In this document: positions 49,138-58,588 of the stretch, in pieces
Layout of the letters: every line of letters begins with the position of its first letter
How positions within the stretch are numbered: the stretch's first letter is position 1
NCBI RefSeq assembly: GCF_003097515.1
Contig: NZ_CP029188.1
Location: 2,606,501-2,670,500, forward strand
Reading direction: 5' to 3'
DNA length: 64,000 nucleotides
Origin: Streptomyces tirandamycinicus
Lineage (GTDB): Bacteria > Actinomycetota > Actinomycetes > Streptomycetales > Streptomycetaceae
Notes under the pieces: generated by a model
The model's database searches: none
Told to the model about the DNA's origin: nothing
The model's input: only the letters and a program-made list of their open reading frames with translations
Made by a program: the position numbers and the translations under genes

Positions 49138-49650
49138 GGGTGCGTCAAGTTGACGGTTGATCTTGGTGGTTGAGTGGTCAGTTGTTGCTCGGGGTAAGGC
49201 GGCCCTCGAAGGCGATCTGGAAGGCGTTGAGGGGTTGCCTTGCCGCTTCCTGACGATCTGCGGCTCGAAGCTGCCGGCCACATCCCGGGGCGCCCTGACC
49301 TCGACGGTGCCGACGTCGGTCAGCACGGTCTTGGCCCGGGTGCCGTTGCGGCTGTTCCCGCTGTTCCGGCCGTCCACGTCGTGCTTCTCGTAGCCGAGGT
49401 GGTCAGTGATCTCGCCCTCCAGCGCGGACTCCAGCGCCCGCTTGGTGAGCTGCTGCAGCAGCCCGCCCTCACCGGTCAGCTGCAGCCCGTCCGAACGGGC
49501 GCGGTCCACCAGCATCGCGATCAACTGCTCGTCCGTCGCCCCACTCGACGGCGTCTGGACCGGCTGCTCAGCGGGCTCGTGCTCAACGACGGTGTCGGTC
49601 ATCTTTGGCGTCTCCTTGATCATCAGATCCGCCGTTGATTAGACACTCCC
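49138..49650. mobile_element. internally deleted IS256-type element
   Basis: 513 bp bounded by imperfect 26-bp inverted repeats (GGGTGCGTCAAG... on the left; GGGAGTGTCTAA... read inward from the right) that agree at 18 of 26 positions and both end GATCT. Inside is a transposase reduced to its two ends. No target duplication is seen in the 8 bp flanks (AGCAACAA versus GGTTCCCG). Confidence 0.8.
49178..49623 (-). pseudogene. IS256-family transposase, catalytic middle deleted
   Basis: The N-terminal ~130 codons are intact (LTKRALESALEGEITDHLGY, APRDVAGSFEPQIVRKRQ). Then the frame jumps to the last ~19 codons of the family (PLNAFQIAFEGRLTPSNN, stop at 49178). The DDE catalytic core of about 250 residues is gone, so the element cannot move itself. 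Confidence 0.85.
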
Positions 49651-49689
49651 GGTTCCCGCGGAGGCGTGCGCGACGGGGAGCGGGGCCCT

Positions 49690-50862
49690 TCAGACCGCTC
49701 GCGTCCCCCGGCGCCACACCCCGCGGACCAGCGGAACGCCCGGGCGGTAGGCCAGGTGGACATGGCTCGGCGCGTCCAGGACGGCCAGGTCGGCGCGGGC
49801 GCCGGGCGAGAGGCGCCCGATGTCGGTGCGGCGCAGTGCGGCGGCGCCGCCGGCCGTGGCGGACCAGACGGCCTCGTCCGGTGTCATCCCCATGTCGCGT
49901 ACCGCCAGGGCGATGCAGAACGGCATGGAGGAGGTGAACGACGAGCCCGGGTTGCAGTCGGTCGACAGCGCGACGGTCGCCCCCGCGTCGAGCAGCCGCC
50001 GGGCGTCGGGCCACTCGGCGCGGGTGGAGAACTCGGCGCCCGGGAGCAGGGTCGCGACCGTGTTGCCGCTCGCCAGGGCGTCGACGTCCGCCTGGGTGAG
50101 GTGGGTGCAGTGGTCGGCGGACGCCGCGTCCAGCTCGACGGCGAGTTGCACGCCTGGGCCGTGGGTGAGCTGGTTGGCGTGCACGCGGGGAACGAGCCCC
50201 CTGGCCATGCCCGCGGTGAGGACCGCCCGGGCCTGGTCCCCGTCGAACGCGCCCTTCTCGCAGAACACGTCGACCCAACGGGCGTGCGGGGCGCAGGCGT
50301 CGAGCATCTCACCGGTCACGAGTGCGACGTAGCCGGCGGGGTCGTCGGCGTAGTCGGGGGACACGATGTGGGCGCCGAGGTAGGTCACCTCCTCGGTGTG
50401 CCGGGCGGCGATGCGCAGGGCACGCGCTTCGTCCGCCACGGTGAGCCCGTACCCCGACTTGGTCTCGAACGTGGTGGTCCCCTGGCGCAGCGCCTCGTCC
50501 AGGTAGTGCGTGAGGTTTGCCTCCAGAGCCTCGTCGGAGGCGGCGCGGGTCGCGGCGACGGTGGTCCTGATCCCGCCCGCCGAGTAGGCGCGGCCCGACA
50601 TACGGGCGTTGAACTCGGCCGTGCGGTCGCCGGCGAAGACGAGGTGTGAGTGCGAGTCGACGAAGCCGGGTACGACGGCGCGGCCCTCGGCGTCGTACAC
50701 CTCGTCGGCCGCGGGCGCGTCGGCCGCGCGGCCGGCCCAGGCGACGGTGCCGCCGTCGAGGACCAGGGCGGCGTCCTCGATCCGGCCGAGCGGGCCGCCG
50801 TCGCCGAGGGTGGGGTCGTTGGTGACGAGGGTGCCGATGCGGGTGATGAGGGTGCTGCCCAT
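49690..50862 (-). CDS. hutI: imidazolonepropionase
   Basis: Hydrolyses 4-imidazolone-5-propionate to formiminoglutamate, step three of histidine breakdown. 390-aa amidohydrolase with [47 protein letters not shown] 50862 with GGAGAGG, which is itself inside a hairpin. Separated from hutU-M20-hutF by three unrelated genes. Confidence 0.97.
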   Translation of the reverse strand: MGSTLITRIGTLVTNDPTLGDGGPLGRIEDAALVLDGGTVAWAGRAADAPAADEVYDAEGRAVVPGFVDSHSHLVFAGDRTAEFNARMSGRAYSAGGIRTTVAATRAASDEALEANLTHYLDEALRQGTTTFETKSGYGLTVADEARALRIAARHTEEVTYLGAHIVSPDYADDPAGYVALVTGEMLDACAPHARWVDVFCEKGAFDGDQARAVLTAGMARGLVPRVHANQLTHGPGVQLAVELDAASADHCTHLTQADVDALASGNTVATLLPGAEFSTRAEWPDARRLLDAGATVALSTDCNPGSSFTSSMPFCIALAVRDMGMTPDEAVWSATAGGAAALRRTDIGRLSPGARADLAVLDAPSHVHLAYRPGVPLVRGVWRRGTRAV

Positions 50863-50905
50863 GGTTCCTCTCCGTGGCCTTTCGTCCCCCTGCGGAGAGG
50901 GGCAC
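50863..50905 (-). promoter_or_regulatory. hutI: possible ribosome-site-sequestering RNA switch in front of hutI
   Basis: On the mRNA, CCTCTCCG is followed 18 nt later by CGGAGAGG, which is the hutI ribosome site; pairing would hide it. The upstream arm can instead be caught in an alternative hairpin, CCCC (50899-50902 complement) with GGGG (50886-50889 complement), leaving the ribosome site free. The two structures exclude each other. Confidence 0.5.
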
Positions 50906-51030
50906 ACCGTGTCGCTCCCCCATGCTTCCACAGGCGCCTCCGGCCCTCGCCCGGCGGCCCCGGGGCCGGGGCCGTTCGAGAGGACGGGGGCCGGGGTGCT
51001 CCGGCCGTGCACGGAAGCCGAGCGGGCCCG

Positions 51031-51462
51031 TCAGCGGATCCGCGAGCCGTACACGTGCTCGACCGGCATCGTCATGAGCACCCTGCGGTCGGACACCATC
51101 ACGGAGCGGTACTCGTCCCAGTCCGGATGCTCACCGGCGGCCTGGCGGTAGTACGTCACCAGCGCCTCCACCTCCGGTCCGTGCGGGTCGGTCCCCGGAC
51201 CGGTGAGCGTCACCGTGCCCTCGGCGGTCGCCCAGGACCAGCCGTCGGGGCTGGTCACCTCCAGCGCGGCGCGTGGGTCCCGGCGCAGGTTCGCCGTCTT
51301 GGCCCGCCCTTCGGTCACCGATACGAAGATGACGTCGGCCTCCCGGTCGTAGTACGGCATGACCGGCGAGAGCTGTGGGCGCCCGTCCGACTTGATGGTG
51401 GCCAGGACGCCGATGCGGCTCTCCGAGAGGAGTGTGCGCGGGTCGAACTCGTCACCGTTCAT
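51031..51462 (-). CDS. PPOX-class flavin/F420-dependent oxidoreductase
   Basis: 143-aa split-barrel protein of the pyridoxamine 5'-phosphate oxidase-like family: ESRIGVLATIKSDGRPQLSP, FVSVTEGRAKTANLRRDPRA, LEVTSPDGWSWATAEGTVTL, SDRRVLMTMPVEHVYGSRIR. Actinobacterial members of this type use F420. Substrate unknown. Separate from the hut genes in function. Confidence 0.9.
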   Translation of the reverse strand: MNGDEFDPRTLLSESRIGVLATIKSDGRPQLSPVMPYYDREADVIFVSVTEGRAKTANLRRDPRAALEVTSPDGWSWATAEGTVTLTGPGTDPHGPEVEALVTYYRQAAGEHPDWDEYRSVMVSDRRVLMTMPVEHVYGSRIR

Positions 51463-51953
51463 GTCTCGCGCAACACGGGACCGGCCCGGGACATTCCCGG
51501 GAAGCCCGGCGCCCCGCCGCCGCACACCACTGCGGCGCCGCAGACTCCGTGTGCGCCTCCGCCCGACCCGTTGCGGCCTCGCCGCGCAGCCGGCATCCCG
51601 ACCCCGCCCCGGCCGGCCTCCGGCCACCACCACGACCGGCGGCGGACCCGCGCCCGAAGCCCGGAAACCCGTACCCCGGAGACCCGGGGAGCGGGCGTCC
51701 GGATGCCGGTGGCTCCGGCGCTCAACCACCCTATGACCAGGGAGAAAAGACCCAACCCACCCCACCGCGGCAACATCCGTCCACGGGTCACTCGCGCGAG
51801 TGATCCTGCGCCGGAGCGCTGGATTCCGACGAAGCGCTCAGGGCAAGGTCGGCACGACAACTCCCGCATATGCCACGGCACATGCGACGGCCCCCGGCCG
51901 GGACGGGCATCCCGAACGAGGGCCTCACCACCCAGGAAACGGAAGCTTTCCCG
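51463..51953. other. 491-bp divergent regulatory interval
   Basis: Separates the PPOX gene from the HTH gene. It holds a 16-bp perfect palindrome (listed separately) and, 10 bp further, GAGCGCT...AGCGCTC (51814-51839). Open frames here lack support. About the last 170 bp are less GC-rich and likely carry the HTH promoter. Confidence 0.6.
51788..51803. promoter_or_regulatory. 16-bp perfect palindrome, candidate operator
   Basis: TCACTCGCGCGAGTGA, 150 bp before the HTH-domain gene. It has the form of a dimeric regulator site; autoregulation by the adjacent gene is one possibility. Confidence 0.5.
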
Positions 51954-53063
51954 ATGGCTGTCACGCAGCTTAACGCGCCCCGGCACGACCGGAAGCCGGT
52001 TCACCGATCACGCCGCGGCGTCCATCAGGTGACCGAGGCACACACGTCCGGATTCACGGTCGTCGGCAACCACCTCGCCCAGCACCGGGGCCTCTCCTGC
52101 ATGGCGATCGGACTCGCCGTGCACATCCAGTCGCTACGCGACGGCTCGGCGGTGGACATCCGCTCGCTCACCGAGCGGTTCCCCGAGGGCCGCGACCGCT
52201 TCGCCGCCGCGCTCCTCGAACTGGAGAAGCACGGCTACCTGGAACGCCGCCGGGAACGGCTCGCCGACGGCACCTGGACCACCGTCACGTACGCGTACAA
52301 CAACCCGGCCGCCACCGCCGCCCGGCACGCCCGTGAGGCGGCGGCCGACGCGGCCGCTGCCGCCTGCCCGGAACCGGCACCAAGACCTGCCCCGAAACCG
52401 GCCCCGGAACCGGCACCAAGACCGGCCCCCGGACCCCGACCGGCACCCGCATCCACACCCGCGTCCACACCCGCACCCGCACCGAAACCGGTGGCCGCGC
52501 CACCGCCGCCGCGGCTCCGGACACCGCCGCCCGAGCGCCGGACCCCACCTCGGACCCCACCTCAGACGCCGCCTCAGACGCCGTCGAGGACGCCTGCCGT
52601 ACCGGCGGGCCGCCCGCTGAAGAACCCGGTCGTGTCAGCCGCCCCGGCACGGCCTCCCCTGCCGGCGCCCTCCGTGCACGCCCCCGCGCTCCTTCGCGCG
52701 GCCGCCGATCTGCTGACGGGCCTGCGGGGCCGGGAACCGCGGCTGACGCTGCCCGAGCGGGACGTCCGGCGGCTCACGCCCGCGGTGGCCGCCTGGCTGG
52801 AGCGGGGCGTCCGCCCGGACGCCTTACGGCACGCCCTCAGCGACGGTCTGCCGCCCGAGCCGCTGCATCACCCGGCCGGATTCCTGGCCCACCGGCTCAT
52901 CGCGCTGCTCCCTCCGCCGCTGCCCGCCACCCCGGCCCGCTCCCCCGTCGACCCTCTGCAGAACTGCGACCGCTGCGACCGGGCCTTCCGCGCTCCGGAG
53001 CCGGGCCTCTGCGGCGAATGTGCCCGTTCGCACGACACCCCGGCCCCGGCGGAGGACGCCTAG
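51954..53063 (+). CDS. winged-helix DNA-binding protein with Pro/Ala linker and C-terminal zinc ribbon
   Basis: 369 aa. Residues 25-110 form a helix-turn-helix domain (FTVVGNHLAQHRGLSCMAIG, SLTERFPEGRDRFAAALLEL, KHGYLERRRERL). A ~110-residue Pro/Ala/Arg linker follows, then a helical domain (APALLRAAADLLTGLRGREP) and a Cys4 ribbon (CDRCDRAF, GLCGEC). Such proteins are numerous in streptomycetes; regulatory role unknown. ATG 51954 lies 9 nt after GGAAG. Confidence 0.85.
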   Translation: MAVTQLNAPRHDRKPVHRSRRGVHQVTEAHTSGFTVVGNHLAQHRGLSCMAIGLAVHIQSLRDGSAVDIRSLTERFPEGRDRFAAALLELEKHGYLERRRERLADGTWTTVTYAYNNPAATAARHAREAAADAAAAACPEPAPRPAPKPAPEPAPRPAPGPRPAPASTPASTPAPAPKPVAAPPPPRLRTPPPERRTPPRTPPQTPPQTPSRTPAVPAGRPLKNPVVSAAPARPPLPAPSVHAPALLRAAADLLTGLRGREPRLTLPERDVRRLTPAVAAWLERGVRPDALRHALSDGLPPEPLHHPAGFLAHRLIALLPPPLPATPARSPVDPLQNCDRCDRAFRAPEPGLCGECARSHDTPAPAEDA

Positions 53064-53112
53064 CATGAACGTGAGAACTCGGGCCCCAGGGCACAGACGA
53101 GGAGCACGCGCG

Positions 53113-53700
53113 ATGGCCATCGCCCCGGACGACGCACGGCAGGACGCCTCCCGGTACCAGGCGATGCGGGACTTCGTGCGGTCCATGGACGACACACTGC
53201 CCGGCAGGTTCGAGATCTCCAAAGAAGGAATCGTCCACGACATGATGTCGCCCGTCAGACCTCACGAGCTGACCGTGCTGCGCGTCCGGAAGCGCCTCGA
53301 GAAGGTCATGCCGGAGGAACTGGTCGCACACACGGGCGAGCCCGATGTGGAGGACGTCGCCGAGCACATCGTGCGTCACCCCGATGTGATGGTGATCGCC
53401 GAAGCGGACATGGAGGGCGACGGGCCGTTCGACCCGCGCACGCTCATCGCCGCGATCGAGGTCGTCTCCCGCTCCAACCCCGACAACGACTGGGTCGGCA
53501 AGATGCGCGACTATCCTCTGCTCGGGATTCCCGTGTACGCGCTCTTCGATCCCCGTACCGGGTCCGGCGCGGTCCTCTCCGACATCCACCACACCCCCGA
53601 CGGGCCTCGCTACGCGACGCGCAAGGACTTCCAGTACGGCGAGGACGTCACGATCGCCGACTGGACCATCCCCACCGGGGATCTGCCGCGTTACGAGTGA
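53113..53700 (+). CDS. Uma2-family putative endonuclease (DUF820)
   Basis: 195-aa PD-(D/E)xK-fold protein: VRPHELTVLRVRKRLEK, VRHPDVMVIAEADME, TLIAAIEVVSRSNPDND, KMRDYPLLGIPVYALFD give the family D, ExV and K positions. Uma2 proteins are expanded in streptomycetes; role unknown. ATG 53113 follows GAGGAG. The 209-bp gap to hutF (convergent) holds nothing recognised. Confidence 0.9.
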   Translation: MAIAPDDARQDASRYQAMRDFVRSMDDTLPGRFEISKEGIVHDMMSPVRPHELTVLRVRKRLEKVMPEELVAHTGEPDVEDVAEHIVRHPDVMVIAEADMEGDGPFDPRTLIAAIEVVSRSNPDNDWVGKMRDYPLLGIPVYALFDPRTGSGAVLSDIHHTPDGPRYATRKDFQYGEDVTIADWTIPTGDLPRYE

Positions 53701-53909
53701 CCCCGGCCCCGTCCCGGACGCCGCAGGACCGGTGCGCGGGGCGCGGCTGCCGAGGACCCCACGAGAGGGAGCGCAATGAGGGGAGCGCAACGGGGGGCCA
53801 CGCGCGGAGGGACCCCGCACGAGCGGCCCACCACGCACCGGCGCGGGCGCGCGCCGCGCGGACGGCGGCAGGCACCCTCCCCCGCCGAGTCGCCCCGTAT
53901 CCGCCCCGC

Positions 53910-55262
53910 TCAGCCGCGCAGCGTCCCGATCGCCTCCGACAGGGCCGACGGCACGTCCGGCACCAGGGTGTGGACGCCGTCGCGCACGACATGGCGCCCG
54001 GCGACGACCGTGTGCCGGATGTCCGCGGAGGTGGCGGCGAAGACCGCGGTCTCCGCGCCCAGCCGCGGCAGCGGGCCCGCCGTGCGCACCGAGTCCAGCG
54101 CCACTGTGGTGAAGTCGGCGAGCGCGCCCGGCTCCAGCAGTCCCGCGTCGTCCCATCCGAGAGCCGCGTGGCCCTCGGCCGTGGCGGCGCGCAGCAGGGC
54201 CGCGGCCGTCCAGTGGCCGCGGGTGCGGGTACGCAGCCGCTCGTCCATCTCCATCGCGCGGGCCTCCTCGAGGAGGTCGATCACCGCGTGGCTGTCGCTG
54301 CCGAGCGACAGCGGTGAGCCCGCTTCCTGGAGGGCCTTCGCGGGGCCGATGCCGTCGGCGAGGTCCCGTTCGGTGGTCGGGCACATGCAGGTGCCGGTCC
54401 CGCTGCCGCCGAGGAGGCGGATGTCCCCGTCCGTCAGATGGGTGTTGTGGACGCCCGTGGTGCGCCGGCCGAGCACGCCGTGGTCGGCGAGGAGCTGCGT
54501 GGGCGTGCGCCCGTGGGCCGCGAGGCAGGCGTCGTTCTCGGCGGTCTGCTCGGAGAGATGGACGTGCAGGGGCGCTGCGTGCTCCGCCGCCCAGCCGGCC
54601 ACCACGGGCAGCTGGGCCGCCGGGACCGCGCGTACGGAGTGGATCGCGGCGCCGATTCTGGCCAGCTCCCCGCCCTTGAGCAGGGACACCCGCTCGGCCC
54701 ACGCCTCGGCGGTGCCGTCGGAGAAGCGGAGCTGGTGCCGGTTCGGGGGCTCCCCGCCGTGCTTGTCCCCGATGGCCGAGGACAGGTACGCCGTGTCGAG
54801 CAGGGTGATGCGGATGCCCGCGTCCGCCGCCGCGGCGATCATCGCCTCGCCCATCGCGTTGGGGTCGGCGTACGGGCGGCCGCCTGGCGCGTGGTGCACG
54901 TAGTGGAACTCGCCGACGACCGTGATCCCCGCCAGCGCCATCTCCGCGTACACGGCGCGCGCCAGTGCGTGGTAGTTGTCCGGGGTCAGCCGGGAGGCCA
55001 CCCGGTACATGACGTCGCGCCAGGTCCAGAAGGTCCCGGAGCCCACCTGCACCAGGCCGCGCAGCGCCCGGTGGAAGGCGTGCGAGTGGGCGTTGGCCAG
55101 TCCGGGCAGCGTCAGGCCGCGCAGCACCTCGGCGCCCGGTTCCGGGGCCTCCGCCCCGGTGCGGACGGCCGTGATCCGGCCGTCCGCGACGTCGAGGGCG
55201 ACCCCCGGCTCGACGTGTGCGCCGAGCCAGGCGTGCTCCAGCCAGTACGTCGTCACCTGCAC
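53910..55262 (-). CDS. hutF: formimidoylglutamate deiminase
   Basis: Converts formiminoglutamate to N-formylglutamate with ammonia release. 450-aa amidohydrolase with ANAHSHAFHRALRG, HVHLSEQTAENDACLAAHG, HNTHLTDGDIRLLG, SLGSDSHAVIDLLEE. GTG 55262 lies inside the 3' end of the M20 gene (10-nt overlap). This enzyme fixes the pathway as the HutF branch rather than the direct HutG (formiminoglutamase) one. Confidence 0.95.
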   Translation of the reverse strand: MQVTTYWLEHAWLGAHVEPGVALDVADGRITAVRTGAEAPEPGAEVLRGLTLPGLANAHSHAFHRALRGLVQVGSGTFWTWRDVMYRVASRLTPDNYHALARAVYAEMALAGITVVGEFHYVHHAPGGRPYADPNAMGEAMIAAAADAGIRITLLDTAYLSSAIGDKHGGEPPNRHQLRFSDGTAEAWAERVSLLKGGELARIGAAIHSVRAVPAAQLPVVAGWAAEHAAPLHVHLSEQTAENDACLAAHGRTPTQLLADHGVLGRRTTGVHNTHLTDGDIRLLGGSGTGTCMCPTTERDLADGIGPAKALQEAGSPLSLGSDSHAVIDLLEEARAMEMDERLRTRTRGHWTAAALLRAATAEGHAALGWDDAGLLEPGALADFTTVALDSVRTAGPLPRLGAETAVFAATSADIRHTVVAGRHVVRDGVHTLVPDVPSALSEAIGTLRG

Positions 55263-56617
55263 GCGAGGCCCTCCAGTACGTCGGCGAGTGCGAGGACCCC
55301 GGCGACGCAGTCGTCCTCGGCCGCGTACTCGGCCGGGGAGTGGGAGACGCCGGTCGGGTTCCGTACGAACAGCATGGCGGTCGGCACGGCCGCGGAGAGG
55401 ATTCCGGCGTCGTGTCCCGCGCCGGTGCCGAGCAGCGGAGCCCGTCCGCCCAGCAGCCGGCCGATCTCGTCGCGCAGGGTGTGGCCGAACTCGACGACCG
55501 GGGTGAACGACTCCCGGACGACCGCGAGGTCGAGGCCGTCGCGCTGGGCGCGGTCCTTCGCGGCCTGCTCGATCGCGGAGACGACCGTGTCGAGCGTGGC
55601 CTGGTCGGCGGCGCGCGAGTCGAGCCAGCCGCGGACGAGGGACGGGATGGCGTTGACGCCGTTCGGCTCGACGGAGACCTTGCCGAAGGTGGCGAGCGCG
55701 CCCGCCAGTTCGGCCTCGCGGCGGGCGGCCAGGACGGTCTCCGCGTACGTCAGCATCGGGTCGCGGCGGTCGGCGAGGCGGGTGGTGCCCGCGTGGTTCG
55801 CCTCGCCGCGGAAGTCGAAGCGCCAGCGGCCGTGCGGCCAGATGGCGCTGGCGATTCCGACGGAGTGGCCCGAGACGTCCAGGGCCCGGCCCTGCTCGAC
55901 ATGGAGCTCCACGAAGGCGCCGACGCGGGCCAGGCGTTCGGGGTCCGCGCCGATGGTCCCCGGGTCGTGGCCGGCCGCCTCCATGGCCTCGGGCAGGCTC
56001 ACTCCGTCGGCGTCCCGCAGCGCGTACGCCTGCTCCCGGGTCAGCTGCCCGGCCGCGAGGCGGGAGCCGACGCAGGCCAGGCCGAAGCGCGCGCCCTCCT
56101 CGTCGGCGAAGTTGGTGATCGCGAAGGGTCGGGTGAACTCCGCTCCCCTGCGGCGGAGTTCGTCGAGCGCGGCGAAGGCGGAGACGACGCCGAGGGGGCC
56201 GTCGAAGGCGCCGCCGTCGGGGACGGAGTCCAGGTGTGAGCCGGTGACGACGGCGTCACCGGCGGCGGAGTCGCTCCAGGCGCTTGCGGTGCCTCCCGTG
56301 CTTGCGGAACTTGAGGTGCTTGAGGCACCTCCGGTGCTTGCGGCGCTCGCGCCGGAGGCGGGGGGAGGGCCGCCGAGCCAGGCCCACTGGTTGCCGTTGC
56401 GGTCGGTCTCGTAGGCGAGTCCGCGGGCCTCGGCCTGCTCCTGGAACCAGTTGCGGCAGTCGGCGTCGGCACCGGTCCAGGCGTGGCGCCGGTAGCCGCC
56501 GCTGTCCGCGTCCCGGCCGATGCGCCGCAGCTCGGCCCACATCTCCTGGAACGAGGGGGCGTGTGCCGCCGACCTGCCCGCGCCGGAGCCGCCGGTCGCG
56601 GGTCCGTGGGCGCTCAC
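55253..56617 (-). CDS. M20-family amidohydrolase (allantoate amidohydrolase-like)
   Basis: 454-aa zinc hydrolase: metal ligands in [35 protein letters not shown], and GHDAGILS near the end; [14 protein letters not shown] in the lid domain. Usually annotated as allantoate or N-carbamoyl amino acid amidohydrolase. Between hutU and hutF it may cleave N-formylglutamate, the HutF product (inference). A ~35-residue Ser/Ala/Thr insert (about residues 80-115) precedes the first metal motif. GTG 56617 overlaps the hutU stop as GTGA. Confidence 0.88.
   Translation of the reverse strand: MSAHGPATGGSGAGRSAAHAPSFQEMWAELRRIGRDADSGGYRRHAWTGADADCRNWFQEQAEARGLAYETDRNGNQWAWLGGPPPASGASAASTGGASSTSSSASTGGTASAWSDSAAGDAVVTGSHLDSVPDGGAFDGPLGVVSAFAALDELRRRGAEFTRPFAITNFADEEGARFGLACVGSRLAAGQLTREQAYALRDADGVSLPEAMEAAGHDPGTIGADPERLARVGAFVELHVEQGRALDVSGHSVGIASAIWPHGRWRFDFRGEANHAGTTRLADRRDPMLTYAETVLAARREAELAGALATFGKVSVEPNGVNAIPSLVRGWLDSRAADQATLDTVVSAIEQAAKDRAQRDGLDLAVVRESFTPVVEFGHTLRDEIGRLLGGRAPLLGTGAGHDAGILSAAVPTAMLFVRNPTGVSHSPAEYAAEDDCVAGVLALADVLEGLACR
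56260..56355 (-). repeat. Ser/Ala/Thr-coding low-complexity insert in the M20 gene
   Basis: Irregular repeats of GGTGCTTGCGG / GAGGTGCTTGAGGC (plus strand) encode [18 protein letters not shown]-type text inside an otherwise well-conserved catalytic domain. It keeps the frame. Confidence 0.8.
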
Positions 56618-58278
56618 CGGGGGTCGCCCTCCCGCATCGGGACGCGCACGCCCTTCGCGTCGGAGACGGACTCCGCGAGGTCGTAGCCGGCGTCGACGTG
56701 CCGGATCACGCCCATCCCCGGGTCGTTCGTCAGCACCCGGCGGATCTTCTCGGCGCCCAGCTCGGTGCCGTCCGCGACGGTGACCTGGCCGGCGTGGATG
56801 GAGCGCCCCATGCCGACGCCGCCGCCGTGGTGGATCGACACCCAGGAGGCGCCGGAGGCGACGTTGACCATGGCGTTCAGCAGCGGCCAGTCGGCGATGG
56901 CGTCCGAGCCGTCGAGCATCGCCTCGGTCTCGCGGTACGGGGAGGCCACCGAGCCGCAGTCGAGGTGGTCGCGGCCGATGGCCAGCGGGGCCCGGAGTTC
57001 GCCGCTCGCGACCATGTCGTTGAACCGCTCGCCCGCGCGGTCCCGCTCGCCGTAGCCGAGCCAGCAGATGCGGGCCGGGAGGCCCTGGAAGTGGACCCGC
57101 TCGCCGGCCATCCTGATCCAGCGGGCCAGGGACTCGTTCTCCGGGAAGAGTTCCAGGATCGCCTTGTCGGTCCGGGCGATGTCGGCGGGGTCGCCGGACA
57201 GCGCGGCCCAGCGGAACGGGCCCTTGCCCTCGCAGAAGAGGGGCCGGATGTAGGCGGGGACGAAGCCGGGGAACGCGAACGCCCGGTCGTAGCCGGCCAG
57301 CCGGGCCTCGCCGCGGATCGAGTTGCCGTAGTCGAAGACCTCGGCGCCGGCGTCCATGAAGCCGACCATGGCCTCGACGTGCCGGGCCATGGACTCGCGG
57401 GCGCGGGTGGTGAACCCGGCCGGGTCCTTCGCCGCGTACGAGGCCATGTCGCCGAAGTCGACACCGGTGGGCAGGTAGGCCAGCGGGTCGTGCGCGGAGG
57501 TCTGGTCGGTGACGATGTCGATCGGCGCGTTCATCGCGAGCAGCTGCGGCACCAGCTCGGCCGCGTTGCCGAGCACGCCGATGGAGAGCGGCCTGCGGGC
57601 GTCGCGGGCCTCGGTGGCCAGCCGGAGCGCATGCTCGAGGCTGTCGGCCCTCACGTCGAGGTAGCGGTGCTCGATGCGCCGCTCGATGGCCCGGGGGTCG
57701 CAGTCGACGCAGATGGCGACGCCGTCGTTCATGGTGACCGCGAGCGGCTGGGCACCGCCCATCCCGCCGAGCCCGGCGGTCAGCGTGATCGTCCCGGCCA
57801 GTGTGCCGCCGAACTTCTTGGCCGCCACGGCGGCGAAGGTCTCGTACGTGCCCTGGAGGATGCCCTGGGTGCCGATGTAGATCCAGGAGCCCGCGGTCAT
57901 CTGCCCGTACATGGTGAGCCCGAGGGCCTCCAGGCGCCGGAACTCCTCCCAGTTCGCCCAGTCGCCGACGAGGTTGGAGTTGGCGATCAGCACGCGGGGC
58001 GCCCACTCGTGGGTCTGCATCACGCCGACCGGGCGGCCGGACTGCACGAGCATCGTCTCGTCCTGCTTCAGCGTCCTGAGCGTGCGGACCATCGCGTCGA
58101 AGGAGCGCCAGTCGCGCGCGGCCTTGCCCGTGCCGCCGTACACGACGAGCTTGTCCGGGTGCTCGGCCACCTCCGGGTCGAGGTTGTTCTGGAGCATGCG
58201 CAGCGCGGCTTCCTGCTGCCACCCAAGGGCGCTCAGTTCCGTACCACGCGGTGCCCGTACCGGGCGGGGTCCAGACAT
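56614..58278 (-). CDS. hutU: urocanate hydratase
   Basis: NAD-dependent hydration of urocanate, step two of histidine breakdown. 554 aa: [49 protein letters not shown], active-site Cys in [10 protein letters not shown] near residue 404, [14 protein letters not shown] 58278 follows GAGGAGG and a good promoter. hutH (histidase) is not in the window. Confidence 0.98.
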   Translation of the reverse strand: MSGPRPVRAPRGTELSALGWQQEAALRMLQNNLDPEVAEHPDKLVVYGGTGKAARDWRSFDAMVRTLRTLKQDETMLVQSGRPVGVMQTHEWAPRVLIANSNLVGDWANWEEFRRLEALGLTMYGQMTAGSWIYIGTQGILQGTYETFAAVAAKKFGGTLAGTITLTAGLGGMGGAQPLAVTMNDGVAICVDCDPRAIERRIEHRYLDVRADSLEHALRLATEARDARRPLSIGVLGNAAELVPQLLAMNAPIDIVTDQTSAHDPLAYLPTGVDFGDMASYAAKDPAGFTTRARESMARHVEAMVGFMDAGAEVFDYGNSIRGEARLAGYDRAFAFPGFVPAYIRPLFCEGKGPFRWAALSGDPADIARTDKAILELFPENESLARWIRMAGERVHFQGLPARICWLGYGERDRAGERFNDMVASGELRAPLAIGRDHLDCGSVASPYRETEAMLDGSDAIADWPLLNAMVNVASGASWVSIHHGGGVGMGRSIHAGQVTVADGTELGAEKIRRVLTNDPGMGVIRHVDAGYDLAESVSDAKGVRVPMREGDPR

Positions 58279-58315
58279 GCCGATGCCTCCTCGCGACGTT
58301 GGTTCGTCTATTCAC

Positions 58316-58344
58316 ATCCTGATGCCCTGAATATTTCCAGTCAA
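58316..58344 (-). promoter_or_regulatory. hutU: promoter upstream of hutU
   Basis: Minus strand -35 TTGACT, 17-bp spacer, -10 CAGGAT, about 38 nt before the ATG. It lies in a locally A/T-richer patch (AATATT). Confidence 0.65.
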
Positions 58345-58429
58345 CAGGGCGATGGCCCCGCCTGCGGCGCGCGGGCGGACCTCCGCGACGTCGCGGGCCC
58401 CGGTGCGGGTGGCCCCCGCCCCGGCCGGA

Positions 58430-58575
58430 CGGGCACGCACGGGCAGGGGCGGGCAGGGGCGGGCTTGCACGGGCAGGGACGGGCATGCACGGGCAGGGAC
58501 GACAGGGACGAACACGGATGGGCAGGGGCGGGCGGGCACGGGCAGGCACCCGTGGGCACGCGCGGGCACGGATGA
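58430..58575. repeat. degenerate GGGCACGCACGGGCAGGG array
   Basis: Short irregular units such as CACGGGCAGGGACGGGCATG recur through most of the 310-bp gap between hutU and the divergent decarboxylase-like gene. No gene is supported here. It would contribute to the leader of the plus-strand gene. Confidence 0.8.
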
Positions 58576-58588
58576 TTGACTGGAGACC

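Noticed and set aside
49138-49650. Target-site duplication around the IS256 remnant
   Set aside because: The 8-bp flanks do not match, so either the ends have decayed, one boundary is shifted, or flanking DNA was deleted.
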